From Salinibaculum sp. SYNS191 (GTDB lineage Archaea; Halobacteriota; Halobacteria; Halobacteriales; Haloarculaceae): 64,000 nucleotides of DNA. This document shows positions 54,667 through 62,878 of this stretch, one piece after another. Every line of letters starts with the position of its first letter. Position 1 is the first letter of the stretch. The DNA is taken from positions 2,914,001-2,978,000 of the forward strand of contig NZ_CP147838.1 in NCBI RefSeq assembly GCF_037338445.1, read 5' to 3'. A program made the position numbers and the translations under genes. The notes beneath the pieces were generated by a model that was not told the DNA's origin, searched no databases, and saw only the letters and a list, made by a program, of their open reading frames with translations.

Positions 54667-55485
54667 AAGATGGATTGTTTCAGCTGCACCTCCTCGGTGT
54701 GTTCCTTGATCCGGTCTTCGATCCTGTACTCGATGTCTTTGGGGTCGTCAGTGTTTCGCGAGTTGTACGGAGCGATTGGCACGACCCCTGCGGCCAGCAG
54801 GTGGTCGTGCCAATCGAGGATGTCGTAGGTGCTGTCTCCAAGCATCCAGATCGGTGTGCCGACGGCGAGCGCGTCACCCGTGACGCGCATCGCCGTCTCC
54901 TGATCCGCTTGTTTGGCTTGTGTGAACTCCACCGCGATCGGGATCTTTGAACCGGTCGAAACGATCGTACAACCGAAGCCGTAGTAGTACTCCTCAGCGG
55001 TTGGGTCGTAGTTCCAGGAGGCAGCGTTGTTGTACTGGATCGCTTCGACGTGGGTCGAATCGATTGAGTACGTGGAGTCGAGCCTGTCGAAGACATCGTC
55101 AATGACGTGTTCGAGGTCGGTGAGAAAGCGGTCAACCGTGTCTCTGGGTGGCGGTTTGTCGAGTCCGCAGTAGTACCAGACGAGGCTGTGCTGGAGTTCT
55201 CGCGTGACCGGACGTGTGCCGTAGACATCCTCGTAGTAGTATTGCAGAAAGCCACGAAAGAGATCCGGTGGCTGGTGCACTCGTGTTCGCCCCCTCGAAG
55301 CGGTGGCGAACACGTCATATTCCATCAGAAACTCGAACTCAAGATGTTCGAACAGCGGTACTGTCTCCGTAGCCGCCGCATTCAAGAAGTCGTCTACCGA
55401 AGCGACGTCTTGCGAGGCGTTGGTACTGCTGGACACAGTTTCCAAGCCCTCCGGCCTCCCAAGGGAGGCTTTTTATGACACGCTC

Positions 55486-55606
55486 ATAGAACAGAAACTG
55501 GACGCGTGGATGGCAGAGCACGGCAACCGTTTGATCTCGCCAAGGATGGCGGTTTCCAGATATCATACGAGACCAACTGCAGGATCTCGGGTACGTGATG
55601 GGGTAA
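55486..55606 (+). pseudogene. Probable C-terminal remnant of a sulfatase-like gene
   Basis: Right after the IS island, short frames read EQKLDAWMAEHGNRLISP and, in another frame, IIRDQLQDLGYVMG ending in TAA at 55604-55606. The LGY ending with a preceding charged helix is the same as in the three sulfatase-superfamily proteins of this locus (LKTLGYM, LRKLGYKL, LSALGYK). It may be the stump of a gene destroyed when the outer element inserted. Evidence is short, so confidence is low. Confidence 0.35.
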
Positions 55607-55660
55607 GTGTCACGTCCGAATACGAAGCATTCTTTATTAGACTCGACTTGGACGATAATA

Positions 55661-56551
55661 ATGTATACCCTTTCTGACCTACGGAAGGCTATTCATCATC
55701 CCATTTTTTTACTCCGGGAGGTGAATATCCTCTACCACAGTCGCTTCCGGAAAGTAGACTACAATAAGAGCGGTGTCGATATCTTCGACGAGGATTGGGA
55801 CAACTTGATTTTACTCGACGCCTGCCGGTACGACGCGTTTGCAGAGACTGTGGATCTTGAGGGCCGTCTTGAGAGTCGTATCTCACGTGGTGCCACCTCG
55901 CCTGAGTTTATGAGAGGGAACTTCACCAATGCCATACACCATGACACCGTCTATGTGACCGGGAACGGCTGGTATTTCAAACTTCGTGATGACATCAATG
56001 CCGAACTCCATGCTGAACGAAATGTACAGCACGACGGAATCGACCCAACGCCAATTACTGACGCAGCTCTTGAGGCGACAGCGAAGTACCCAAACAAGCG
56101 TCTCATCATCCACTACATGCACCCCCACTACCCGTATCTCGGCAAGACGGCGACCGAGGACCGCGGAGGGTTCAACCTGCAGACCGACGGACTCCTCGGC
56201 GACATCCAGCGCCGTGAGGTGTCGATACCGGATGAGGTAATACGTCAAGCGTACTTGGAGACACTTGAGGCAGTCCTCGATGAAGTTGCGAGGCTTCTGG
56301 ATACTTTTCAGGGAAAGACCATCATCTCTGCGGACCACGGTGAATTGCTCGGCGAGCGCTGTTTCCCGCTCCCCATCAAGGACTACTCTCACCACGGAAA
56401 GCTATATGTAGAAGAACTTGTCAAGATCCCGTGGTTCGTCCACGAGACGGGTGAGCGTAAGGACATCGTGGCCGAATCGCCAGAGGCGAAGGTCGAGACC
56501 GACGAAGAAGCAGTCGATGAACGACTCCGAAAGCTCGGCTACAAGCTCTGA
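55661..56551 (+). CDS. Sulfatase/alkaline-phosphatase superfamily protein (short form)
   Basis: A 296-residue member of the sulfatase superfamily. The metal site at the N-terminus is NLILLDACRYDAFAETVDLE, the middle has LIIHYMHPHYPYLGK, and the second metal site is IISADHGELLGERCFPLPIK with YSHHGKLYVEELVKIPWFV. It ends LRKLGYKL. It lacks a signal peptide. Start at ATG 55661 with a TATA-like TTTATTAG about 30 bases upstream. It is close in size and motif to the protein at 60456-61373. The true activity (sulfate or phosphate ester transfer) is unknown. Confidence 0.87.
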   Translation: MYTLSDLRKAIHHPIFLLREVNILYHSRFRKVDYNKSGVDIFDEDWDNLILLDACRYDAFAETVDLEGRLESRISRGATSPEFMRGNFTNAIHHDTVYVTGNGWYFKLRDDINAELHAERNVQHDGIDPTPITDAALEATAKYPNKRLIIHYMHPHYPYLGKTATEDRGGFNLQTDGLLGDIQRREVSIPDEVIRQAYLETLEAVLDEVARLLDTFQGKTIISADHGELLGERCFPLPIKDYSHHGKLYVEELVKIPWFVHETGERKDIVAESPEAKVETDEEAVDERLRKLGYKL

Positions 56552-56552
56552 T

Positions 56553-57512
56553 TCAATTCGTCAGCCGCTCTTGCCACCGCTCAAGGAGCTGGAACGCCGC
56601 CTTGTTCTTCGCCGGGAGCAGGGACGCGCCTAGCGTAGCGATAGCGCGGTAATCAGAAGGATCCTGTTGGACCACGTCAAGGAGGACACGACGGGCCTCA
56701 CCGAACCGGCCCGCGTGGAACAACTGCTTTCCGTATCGGTACTTTGCCATCCGCTCTCTCTCGGTCCGGTACTCACGAAGTTGGGGGAATTCTTGGCAGA
56801 GAAGGTCTATCTCCCGGCGCTCATTCTCGTACATCATGTCTGGATTGCTGGTCGTGGAGTCGTCGCGTCGGCGCTTGTAGGCAAGGGCGTCATTGATTCG
56901 CGCGACCGAACACCGCCTGAACAACCGGACCCAGAGGTGAGGGTCCTCTCTCACTTCCAGATCCTCGTCGAAGGGGACGTCTTCGAAGCATGTCGTCCGG
57001 CCGACGACCGTGAGGTGAGGGATGCCGTGTCCGACTCGGAAGAAGTCGATATAGTGGCACTCCTGGTTTTCGACGGGCAATGAGGAGAGGTAGGTCACCG
57101 AGCCGTCCTCATCGATGACGTATTCGTCCGTGTAGACGATGTCGACTCCCTCTTTGAGGCGTTCAACCTGTTGTTCGAGTTTCTCGGGTGCGTAATAGTC
57201 ATCGTCGGCAAGGAATCCAACGTACTTTCCGCTAGCCGCCTCAATACCTGCGTTCCAGGCGGCCGGGAGGCCGGAAGGCTCTTGAAACTGGTACTCGACC
57301 CAGTCATGGTCCCGCGCGAGGGTTCGAAGCCACTCCTCGCCCGAACTGTCTATGATGACGAGTTCCACGTTGTCATAGGTCTGATTGGCGACGCTCTGTA
57401 ACGACTGCCCGACGAGGTCCAAGTCGGGTTCGTAGGTCGCAAGCACGACAGAGACCAGCGGCCCCGTTCCCGTTTGCTTCTTTTGAGGAAAATCGAGGTC
57501 CGGTCCAATCAT
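56553..57512 (-). CDS. Glycosyltransferase family 2
   Basis: A 319-residue GT-A enzyme. VSVVLATYEPDLDLVGQSLQ, VELVIIDSSGEEWL, GLPAAWNAGIEAASGKYVGF and LADDDYYAPEKLEQQV (DxD-type metal site) are intact; EDVPFDEDLEVREDPHLWVR fits the acceptor side. The C-terminal 60 residues form TPR-like helices (FHAGRFGEARRVLLDVVQ) that may bind partners. No membrane segment. It is convergent with the sulfatase gene, one base apart. Confidence 0.91.
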   Translation of the reverse strand: MIGPDLDFPQKKQTGTGPLVSVVLATYEPDLDLVGQSLQSVANQTYDNVELVIIDSSGEEWLRTLARDHDWVEYQFQEPSGLPAAWNAGIEAASGKYVGFLADDDYYAPEKLEQQVERLKEGVDIVYTDEYVIDEDGSVTYLSSLPVENQECHYIDFFRVGHGIPHLTVVGRTTCFEDVPFDEDLEVREDPHLWVRLFRRCSVARINDALAYKRRRDDSTTSNPDMMYENERREIDLLCQEFPQLREYRTERERMAKYRYGKQLFHAGRFGEARRVLLDVVQQDPSDYRAIATLGASLLPAKNKAAFQLLERWQERLTN

Positions 57513-57596
57513 CGCCTACTGGTATTCAGCATCGGCATTTCAATGTCCCGGTCCACAGTACGAAACAAATTTCAATACAGGTTAATTCATACAAAC

Positions 57597-58691
57597 ATGG
57601 ATATTCCCCTTGCACTCCCGACCATCTCTGACGAGATGGTCAGCGAGGTTGAGCGCGTTTTGCGCAACGAGTTCTTCCTTCGAGGCGAGACGGTCGCGGC
57701 ATTCGAGGAATCCTTTGCCGAGTACGTCGGGACCGACGAGGCCGTCGCCGTGAGCAGCGGCACGGATGCGCTACATCTCTCACTGGAGGCCCTCGGTGTT
57801 GGGCCGGGGGACGCCGTCGTGACGACGCCGGCGACGTTCATCTCCACCGCGAACGCCATCGTCGCAACGGGGGCGGAACCGGTCTTTGTCGATGTCGACT
57901 TAGACACATACACAATCGACACCGAACAACTGGAAACGGTCGTTGACCGGCGCGACGACGTGGCAGCAATCCTTCCGGTCCACTTGTACGGGTATCCCGT
58001 CGACATCGACGCAGTTCGTTCGGTGGCGGGCGATGTTCCTGTTCTCTCTGACGCCTGTCAGGCCCACGGTGCCACGCTCCGTGGTGAACGCGTCGGTTCG
58101 ATAGCGGATGTCGCTACCTTCTCGTTTTATCCCTCGAAGAACATGACCGTGGCCGGTGACGGTGGCATGGTCACCACGGACGACCCGAACGTCGCCGATA
58201 TGGTCCGCTCGCTCCGTGACGTGGGACGCGGTGAGGGGAACTACGAACATCCACGAATCGGCTACACGGCCAGGATGGACACGATGAACGCGGCAGTCGG
58301 TAAGGGACAGCTACGTCACCTTGACGACTGGAACGAGCGGCGCCGTGACGTCGCCACAGCGTACACCGACGGCCTCGACGGGATTGGCGACCTTGTCCTC
58401 CCACCCGACCCCGGCGAGGACCGGGAGTCTGCGTGGTACCTCTACGTCGTCCGGACGGCTGACCGAGACGCACTCCAGTCACACCTGGAAGCAGCAGGCG
58501 TCGAGACGGGTATCCACTACAGTACGCCTGTTCACCTTCATCCCCCTTACCGAGACCGTGGGTTCGAACCCGGAGCATTCCCAGAAGCAGAACGCTGGGC
58601 GGAGGAAGTACTCAGCCTCCCTATGCACCCGCAGCTCACGGACCAAGAGGTTGAGTACGTCGTGGAGTCCGTTCGGGGGTTTTTTGCGTGA
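57597..58691 (+). CDS. DegT/DnrJ/EryC1 sugar aminotransferase (WlbC/WbpE/FdtB-like)
   Basis: A 364-residue PLP enzyme that aminates a 3-keto nucleotide sugar. The PLP Lys is in FSFYPSKNMTVAGDGGMVTT, the ring-contacting Asp in DACQAHGATLRGERVGS, and GTDALHLSLEALGVGPGDAV and LPVHLYGYPVDIDAV are conserved. Start at ATG 57597. The stop overlaps the GTG of the oxidoreductase gene (GTGA), and that gene overlaps the acetyltransferase; three enzymes thus form a tight operon. Related to the decayed copy at 40174-41393. Confidence 0.92.
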   Translation: MDIPLALPTISDEMVSEVERVLRNEFFLRGETVAAFEESFAEYVGTDEAVAVSSGTDALHLSLEALGVGPGDAVVTTPATFISTANAIVATGAEPVFVDVDLDTYTIDTEQLETVVDRRDDVAAILPVHLYGYPVDIDAVRSVAGDVPVLSDACQAHGATLRGERVGSIADVATFSFYPSKNMTVAGDGGMVTTDDPNVADMVRSLRDVGRGEGNYEHPRIGYTARMDTMNAAVGKGQLRHLDDWNERRRDVATAYTDGLDGIGDLVLPPDPGEDRESAWYLYVVRTADRDALQSHLEAAGVETGIHYSTPVHLHPPYRDRGFEPGAFPEAERWAEEVLSLPMHPQLTDQEVEYVVESVRGFFA

Positions 58692-59593
58692 ACGTCGGCG
58701 TCGTGGGTCTCGGATACTGGGGTTCCAAAGTCATCGACGAGTACGCCACGCTCCGCGATCGAGACGACATCGACCAAGTGATCGCCATCGACACGGATCC
58801 GGACGCACTCGCGTCGGTGTCGTGTGCTGATGCGGCCCACGAGTCGGTAGAGGCGGCGCTGTCTGAGGTGGACGCCCTCCACGTGGCCACTTCAAACGCC
58901 ACACACTTTTCCATAGCAGAGACGGCACTGAACGCCGACGTTGACGTACTGGTCGAGAAACCGCTGACAACGGATTCCCGGACAGCGTACGACCTGGTGG
59001 AACTGGCAAGTGAACGCGGCCGAATCCTTCAGACGGGGCATATTTTTCGATTCGCGAATGTCGTGCGACGAGTCAAGCAGGAGTATGAGGAGGGTCAATT
59101 CGGCGAACTGAACCATCTCTCCCTTCGCTGGACCCACGAACTCGACACCTACCGCGAAGCCGACGTTCTGTGGGACCTTCTCCCTCACCCTCTTGACATC
59201 CTTAATTTCGTCACCGGCGAGTGGCCCCGGGATGTGACTGGTGTGTCGACAGTGGACGCGGACGGCACGCGAACGGCAGCACAGGTCGGCCTCGATTACG
59301 GTGACTTCGCCGCCACCGTCGAGGTGAGCTGGGTCGACAAGACTCGGCGGCGCACGCTTGAGATTGCAGGGTCACGACGGTCGTCCGTGATCGAGTGCGT
59401 AGAGCAGTCTATTACTCACCGTGATTCCAACGGAGAGTCGGCAGTTGACGTCACGGCGAACAACACAATACTCGCTGAGGTGGAGAACTTCATCCGCGCC
59501 ATCGAGACAGGTGAGAACACGTTCAACTCCGCAATCGTGGGCGCACGGACAGTCGACGCGATTCAGTCGGTCGTGGAGGAACTCGACGAATGA
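58688..59593 (+). CDS. Gfo/Idh/MocA oxidoreductase (WlbA/WbpB-like)
   Basis: A 301-residue NAD-dependent sugar oxidoreductase. MNVGVVGLGYWGSKVIDEYA is the Rossmann loop, HVATSNATHFSIAETALNAD and VDVLVEKPLTT carry the E-K-P motif with the catalytic Lys, and WDLLPHPLDILNFVTG holds the active-site His. It would oxidise C3 of a UDP- or dTDP-sugar so that the preceding aminotransferase can act. Begins with GTG at 58688, overlapping the upstream stop by four bases, and ends four bases into the acetyltransferase gene. Confidence 0.91.
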   Translation: MNVGVVGLGYWGSKVIDEYATLRDRDDIDQVIAIDTDPDALASVSCADAAHESVEAALSEVDALHVATSNATHFSIAETALNADVDVLVEKPLTTDSRTAYDLVELASERGRILQTGHIFRFANVVRRVKQEYEEGQFGELNHLSLRWTHELDTYREADVLWDLLPHPLDILNFVTGEWPRDVTGVSTVDADGTRTAAQVGLDYGDFAATVEVSWVDKTRRRTLEIAGSRRSSVIECVEQSITHRDSNGESAVDVTANNTILAEVENFIRAIETGENTFNSAIVGARTVDAIQSVVEELDE

Positions 59594-60039
59594 CGGATGG
59601 ACCACGGTACGCCGTCCAGTCGGGCGTCGAGGCCGCGGATGACGTGACCATCTACGACCAGGTAAACCTCTATGAGTGCGAACTAGGCGACGGAGTCAAG
59701 ATAGACGCGTTTGTCTACATCGAGGAAGACGTCATCGTCGGTGCTGGCACGACAATTCGCCCCTTTAGTTTCATCCCGACCGGCGTCACGCTCGGTAAGG
59801 ACGTCTTCGTCGGTCCAAACGTCACGTTCACAAACGATAAGTATCCCAGCGTCAATGGTGACTGGGAACTACTGGAGATGACTGTCAAGGACGGAGCGGC
59901 CATCGGTGCTGGCGCGGTCATCGGACCGGGAGTGACCATCGGCAAAGACGCGACGGTTGGGGCAGGTGCAGTGGTCCTTGACGACGTTCCCGCCGGGGCT
60001 ACGGTGGTGGGGAACCCGGCGGAGAGCATCGACAGATAG
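59590..60039 (+). CDS. Hexapeptide-repeat N-acetyltransferase (WlbB/WbpD-like)
   Basis: A 149-residue left-handed beta-helix enzyme: ELGDGVKIDAFVYIEEDVIV, TIRPFSFIPTGVTLGKDVFV, then GPNVTFTNDKYP and VKDGAAIGAGAVIGPGVTIG. The NDKYP loop with Asn and the following helix turns match the WbpD/FdtC/PglD-like group that acetylates a 3-amino or 4-amino nucleotide sugar. ATG at 59590 overlaps the end of the oxidoreductase gene. Final step of the trio giving a 3-acetamido sugar. Confidence 0.9.
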   Translation: MTDGPRYAVQSGVEAADDVTIYDQVNLYECELGDGVKIDAFVYIEEDVIVGAGTTIRPFSFIPTGVTLGKDVFVGPNVTFTNDKYPSVNGDWELLEMTVKDGAAIGAGAVIGPGVTIGKDATVGAGAVVLDDVPAGATVVGNPAESIDR

Positions 60040-60120
60040 GACAAAGCAGGCAGGATTTTTGTCACACGGCCACTTTGGCGTTCTAATGAATAGTCAGCTA
60101 GGCGTGGACGCCCGACTACG

Positions 60121-60375
60121 TGTTTGCCTGTCGTGGGCCAGCACCGACTCGAAGTATTTCTTTGATTTTCCAGCCCTGTTTGCAATAGGATTCCTGGCAC
60201 CCAGCTGAGTATCTCTTTTGCTTTCGTGATATCCCGACAGCGCTGCTGTGTGTCTCTTCTGGGGTGGTTCGTATCCGATTGCTCTTCGTATCTACGACAC
60301 GCAGAACGCTCCCGGCGAGTCCGTTTTATCGCCATCTCGTCCGCCTTGCCGATGTTGACGATGTCTCTTTTGAAC
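60121..60375 (-). pseudogene. C-terminal remnant of an SDR nucleotide-sugar epimerase/decarboxylase
   Basis: The minus strand reads FKRDIVNIGKADEMAIKRT, then, after a disturbed stretch, RDITKAKEILSWVPGILLQTG and, in another frame, KKYFESVLAHDRQT. These match in order the end of UDP-glucuronate decarboxylase/4-epimerase-type SDRs (VNIGNPDEMTI..., PDITKAKE-LGWEP--LETGLE-TIEYF). There is no N-terminal half upstream and at least one frameshift within. The rest of the gap 60040-60455 shows nothing. Confidence 0.65.
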
Positions 60376-60455
60376 CCCTCGGTTCCGCCGAAGATGATAG
60401 TGCGACTGACAGATAACGAATACTACCGACTACGTTGCAAGGGGCCGCAAAACTC

Positions 60456-61373
60456 TTACTTATATCCAAGAGCCGACAGCTGATCTGTCACGTCTGGCTC
60501 TTCTGTCTTCTCGAACGTTTCCTCGGCGGAGTACGTGTTCTCGTCGAAGGCCTCAGTGACGACCCAGGGGACATTGCGAACACACTGCATCGGAAATCCA
60601 CTGTGTCCGTAGACGCCGAACTCCCCAAGTGCTGTCCCGTGATCAGACGAGATTATCATCTGTTCGGCATTCAGATTCTCTCGGAGTAACTCCACGTCGT
60701 CAAGCACGTATTGGAGATTATCCACGTATGATTGGATTACGTCGAAGATGTGAATATCTCCCTGCCTGATGGCATTCCAGCGGTCCCAAACACCACCGCT
60801 GCCGAACGAATCGTTCGGTTGGTCGTCTTGCAAACTTGGTATCGATGGGAAGTGGGGTTGCATGTAGTGGACGATGAGGCGAACGTCCTCGTCTTCGTAT
60901 CTCCGTCCAGCCCTGATGGCCGCGTCAGTGACCGGCCGTGCCGGCATCGCGTCCATCTCCCTGTCCCATTCTGCCTGGTAAACGTGTTCTACCTCCAGGA
61001 AATCCGAATCGTCTATGCAAGAACTGGCAAATGGATTTCCGGTCACATAGACAGTGCGACTCATTTCGCTACTGTAGGATTCGTGGAAGGTTCGCTCCAT
61101 CCAGTCGTCTGACCGTCCAGCTATTGAGCGTCTCTGTCCGACATTGTCCATCCAAGAGTACTCTCGAGAGACGTGTTCGAGAGCGTCAACCCGACAAGCA
61201 TCAAGAAGAACAAGGGTGTCCCAGTCATTCTCGTAGACATTGTGTCCCCTTTCTACTACCGTCCCGTATCGACGGAGAGCGCCTACATAGAGTTCGTAGG
61301 CACTTTCAAGAACGCCCTCGCGCCCCTTGCCGATACGCCGTCTCGTGTCCGTGAGCCAATCAACAAATGTCAT
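60456..61373 (-). CDS. Sulfatase/alkaline-phosphatase superfamily protein (short form)
   Basis: A 305-residue homologue of the protein at 55661-56551. Metal site TLVLLDACRVDALEHVSREY, middle VRLIVHYMQPHFPSIPSL, second site MIISSDHGTALGEFGVYGHS and GFPMQCVRNVPWVV; it ends LSALGYK. No signal peptide or membrane helix is seen. It is divergent from the end of the acetamido-sugar operon, with decayed gene fragments on both sides. Function likely in modification of surface glycans. Confidence 0.87.
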   Translation of the reverse strand: MTFVDWLTDTRRRIGKGREGVLESAYELYVGALRRYGTVVERGHNVYENDWDTLVLLDACRVDALEHVSREYSWMDNVGQRRSIAGRSDDWMERTFHESYSSEMSRTVYVTGNPFASSCIDDSDFLEVEHVYQAEWDREMDAMPARPVTDAAIRAGRRYEDEDVRLIVHYMQPHFPSIPSLQDDQPNDSFGSGGVWDRWNAIRQGDIHIFDVIQSYVDNLQYVLDDVELLRENLNAEQMIISSDHGTALGEFGVYGHSGFPMQCVRNVPWVVTEAFDENTYSAEETFEKTEEPDVTDQLSALGYK

Positions 61374-61542
61374 TGGTAATCTCCTTTTGAATCATACTCG
61401 GACACTATCTGTAATGCCAATCAATGCACCGGTTTCCAGTAGTTGTGGCGAGTGACTCACTGCCAGGGACACAAGTTATGGCTAGATAAAATATCTCTCA
61501 GAATGTTGAATCTAAAGCGGCTAAACACCGACCTGCAAGCAC

Positions 61543-61645
61543 ATGTCCGTGCTCGTCACCGGGGCGCGGAGTTCATAGGGCCCAACCTCGCCGGGTACTC
61601 TTGAATGCGATTACACTGTCGTCATCCTCGATAACCTCAACCTGG
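61543..61645 (+). pseudogene. N-terminal remnant of an SDR nucleotide-sugar epimerase
   Basis: From ATG 61543 the sequence gives MSVLVTGA and, after a shift, EFIGPNLAGYS, a stop, and then CDYTVVILDNLNLV in a further frame. This is the first Rossmann beta-alpha-beta unit of an extended SDR (VTGGAGFIGSNLA...DYTVVILDNLS), broken by frameshifts and cut after about 35 residues. Confidence 0.6.
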
Positions 61646-61880
61646 TTACGACACTAATACCAAGCAACGGAGCCTCAACCAACAGGAGTTAGCATCGGAG
61701 TGTCCACCGTGACCAGTGCCAGTGGCCCATACTTGAGGTTCCTCCGCGAAAGTCTCGGCGTCTAACACCGACCATGCGCTCCTCAACTCCGGCAGCGAAT
61801 TTTCGTGTGATCAACCAGCCGAGGTATCAGTCGGCCTCCGTGAGGAGCGCCATCACACTCGCTCGCGGTATAGCTGACTA
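61646..61880. other. Intergenic region, nothing recognised
   Basis: No frame of haloarchaeal composition and no clear repeat. Short AT-rich CTATATATCG at about 61882 is at the end of the convergent TrmB-type gene. Confidence 0.4.
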
Positions 61881-62732
61881 CTATATATCGTTAGGTTCGA
61901 CGCTCTGGTGGTCCCACAGGAGGTCGACGTATTGCTGTAGTCCCGCCACAAACGCCCCGTTCTCGGTTATTGCGGCTTGACGCCTTGCAACGGGAACATC
62001 GTGTCCCCCGACAAGGAGGACGGCCTTCCCGCTATCGTAATCCAAGCTCGGGTCACCGATGGTTCCGCGGATCGGTTGTTGTTGCTCGGAGAAGCGGAAC
62101 CGGACCTCGGGATAGTCGGTCTGGAGGCGCTCGACGATGTCCGCCTGTCGGGATCGATCATCATCGTCGAGGAGCGAGGGGTGCATGAACAGCACGCGGA
62201 CCGAGACGCCCACATCCAGAGCATCCGCCAGTGCTGCTTCGACATCGTCGAAGTAGTCGAAGCCCTTTGTTATGACGTCGACGGACTCTGTGGCCACTCT
62301 GTAAAGCGTTCGCGTCTCTGTCTCGGAAGGGTCACCCACGTCGACGACGTAAAATAGTTCTTCGGTCGGAGTGATTTCGTCGCTCGCTTGCTGGTAGAGC
62401 GGTTCGAACGTGTCGACGAACTCCTCGCGGGCATTTTCGATCTCTTGGCGCTGGCGCTCGTAGCGCTGTCGCCGGTTCTCGACAGCCCTATTAGAGATTT
62501 CGGCTGGCGATTTCGGCTGGTATATTTTCGGTCTTCCTGGGATGACCTTCACGTAGCCGGCGTCGGCCAGAGTGTCCAGTACGCCGTAGATGCGTGCCTT
62601 CGGGATGCCTGTGGCCTCGGCCAGATCGGGCGCCGTCGTCCGGCCGAGTGACAGCAACTCACGTAGCGCGGTCTGTTCGTACTCGGTCAGATCGAGCCGT
62701 TCGAAGAACTCTAGTCCACGGTCGTCTTCCAT
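61881..62732 (-). CDS. TrmB-family sugar-responsive transcriptional regulator
   Basis: A 283-residue regulator. The N-terminal TrmB winged helix (LTEYEQTALRELLSLGRTTA; DLAEATGIPKARIYGVLDTL; GYVKVIPGRPKIYQP) is followed by a coiled dimerisation segment rich in Arg/Glu (about 85-120) and a phospholipase-D-like/ligand domain (TLYRVATESVDVITKGF; GVSVRVLFMHPSLLDDDDRS; GKAVLLVGGHDVPVARRQAA). In archaea these proteins control sugar-metabolism genes. Starts with ATG at 62732; the longer frame to 62807 is not family-like. It sits 146 bases downstream of the flavoprotein gene, in the same direction. Confidence 0.9.
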   Translation of the reverse strand: MEDDRGLEFFERLDLTEYEQTALRELLSLGRTTAPDLAEATGIPKARIYGVLDTLADAGYVKVIPGRPKIYQPKSPAEISNRAVENRRQRYERQRQEIENAREEFVDTFEPLYQQASDEITPTEELFYVVDVGDPSETETRTLYRVATESVDVITKGFDYFDDVEAALADALDVGVSVRVLFMHPSLLDDDDRSRQADIVERLQTDYPEVRFRFSEQQQPIRGTIGDPSLDYDSGKAVLLVGGHDVPVARRQAAITENGAFVAGLQQYVDLLWDHQSVEPNDI

Positions 62733-62878
62733 TGGCGCAGTTTGTGATGGCCAGGACCAATGATTCTGCCGGTCGCGAGCGCACCCGGCCGTCTGGGCTC
62801 GAGTCACTGATAGACTATCATCATGACACTCCTGTGAGCTCCAACTTGGTGTGCGAGAAAGCCCTCAGCCTGGGCCGG

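Larger units (their letters stand above)
52007..55445 (-). pseudogene. DDE transposase of the outer element, split by two insertions
   Basis: The N-terminal part (55445-54667) reads HSLVWYYCGLDKPPPRDTVD, STYSIDSTHVEAIQYNNAAS, YYYGFGCTIVSTGSKIPIAV, WMLGDSTYDILDWHDHLLAA and ends EEVQLKQSI at the ISH3 junction. The middle part (53275-53167) continues LDETYNNRKGVERTNDAVKD and GLGHVRARGHVHAR, and the last part (52099-52007) reads TEVFLALCLRIVVAITNFER and GNEPGCEKI with TGA at 52007. The three parts join in frame at 323 codons. The DDE residues are in STH, GDST and the ERTND segment. The start codon (TTG at 55445 or a nearby GTG) is uncertain. Confidence 0.85.
51986..55485. mobile_element. Nested insertion-sequence island (old ISH element containing ISH3 and IS5)
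   Basis: The outer element is bounded by inverted repeats GAGCGTGTCATA (51986-51997) and TATGACACGCTC (55474-55485). Its own transposase gene on the minus strand is cut by two later insertions: ISH3 at 53276-54666 and IS5 at 52100-53166. Taking out both, with one copy of each target duplication, leaves an outer element of about 1.03 kb with an uninterrupted frame. No clear target duplication is seen at its outer ends. Confidence 0.8.

Noticed and set aside
59715..60335. A 206-residue minus-strand open frame over the acetyltransferase gene
   Set aside because: Its first half holds the decayed epimerase tail, and the second half is only the shadow of the acetyltransferase; it is not one gene.
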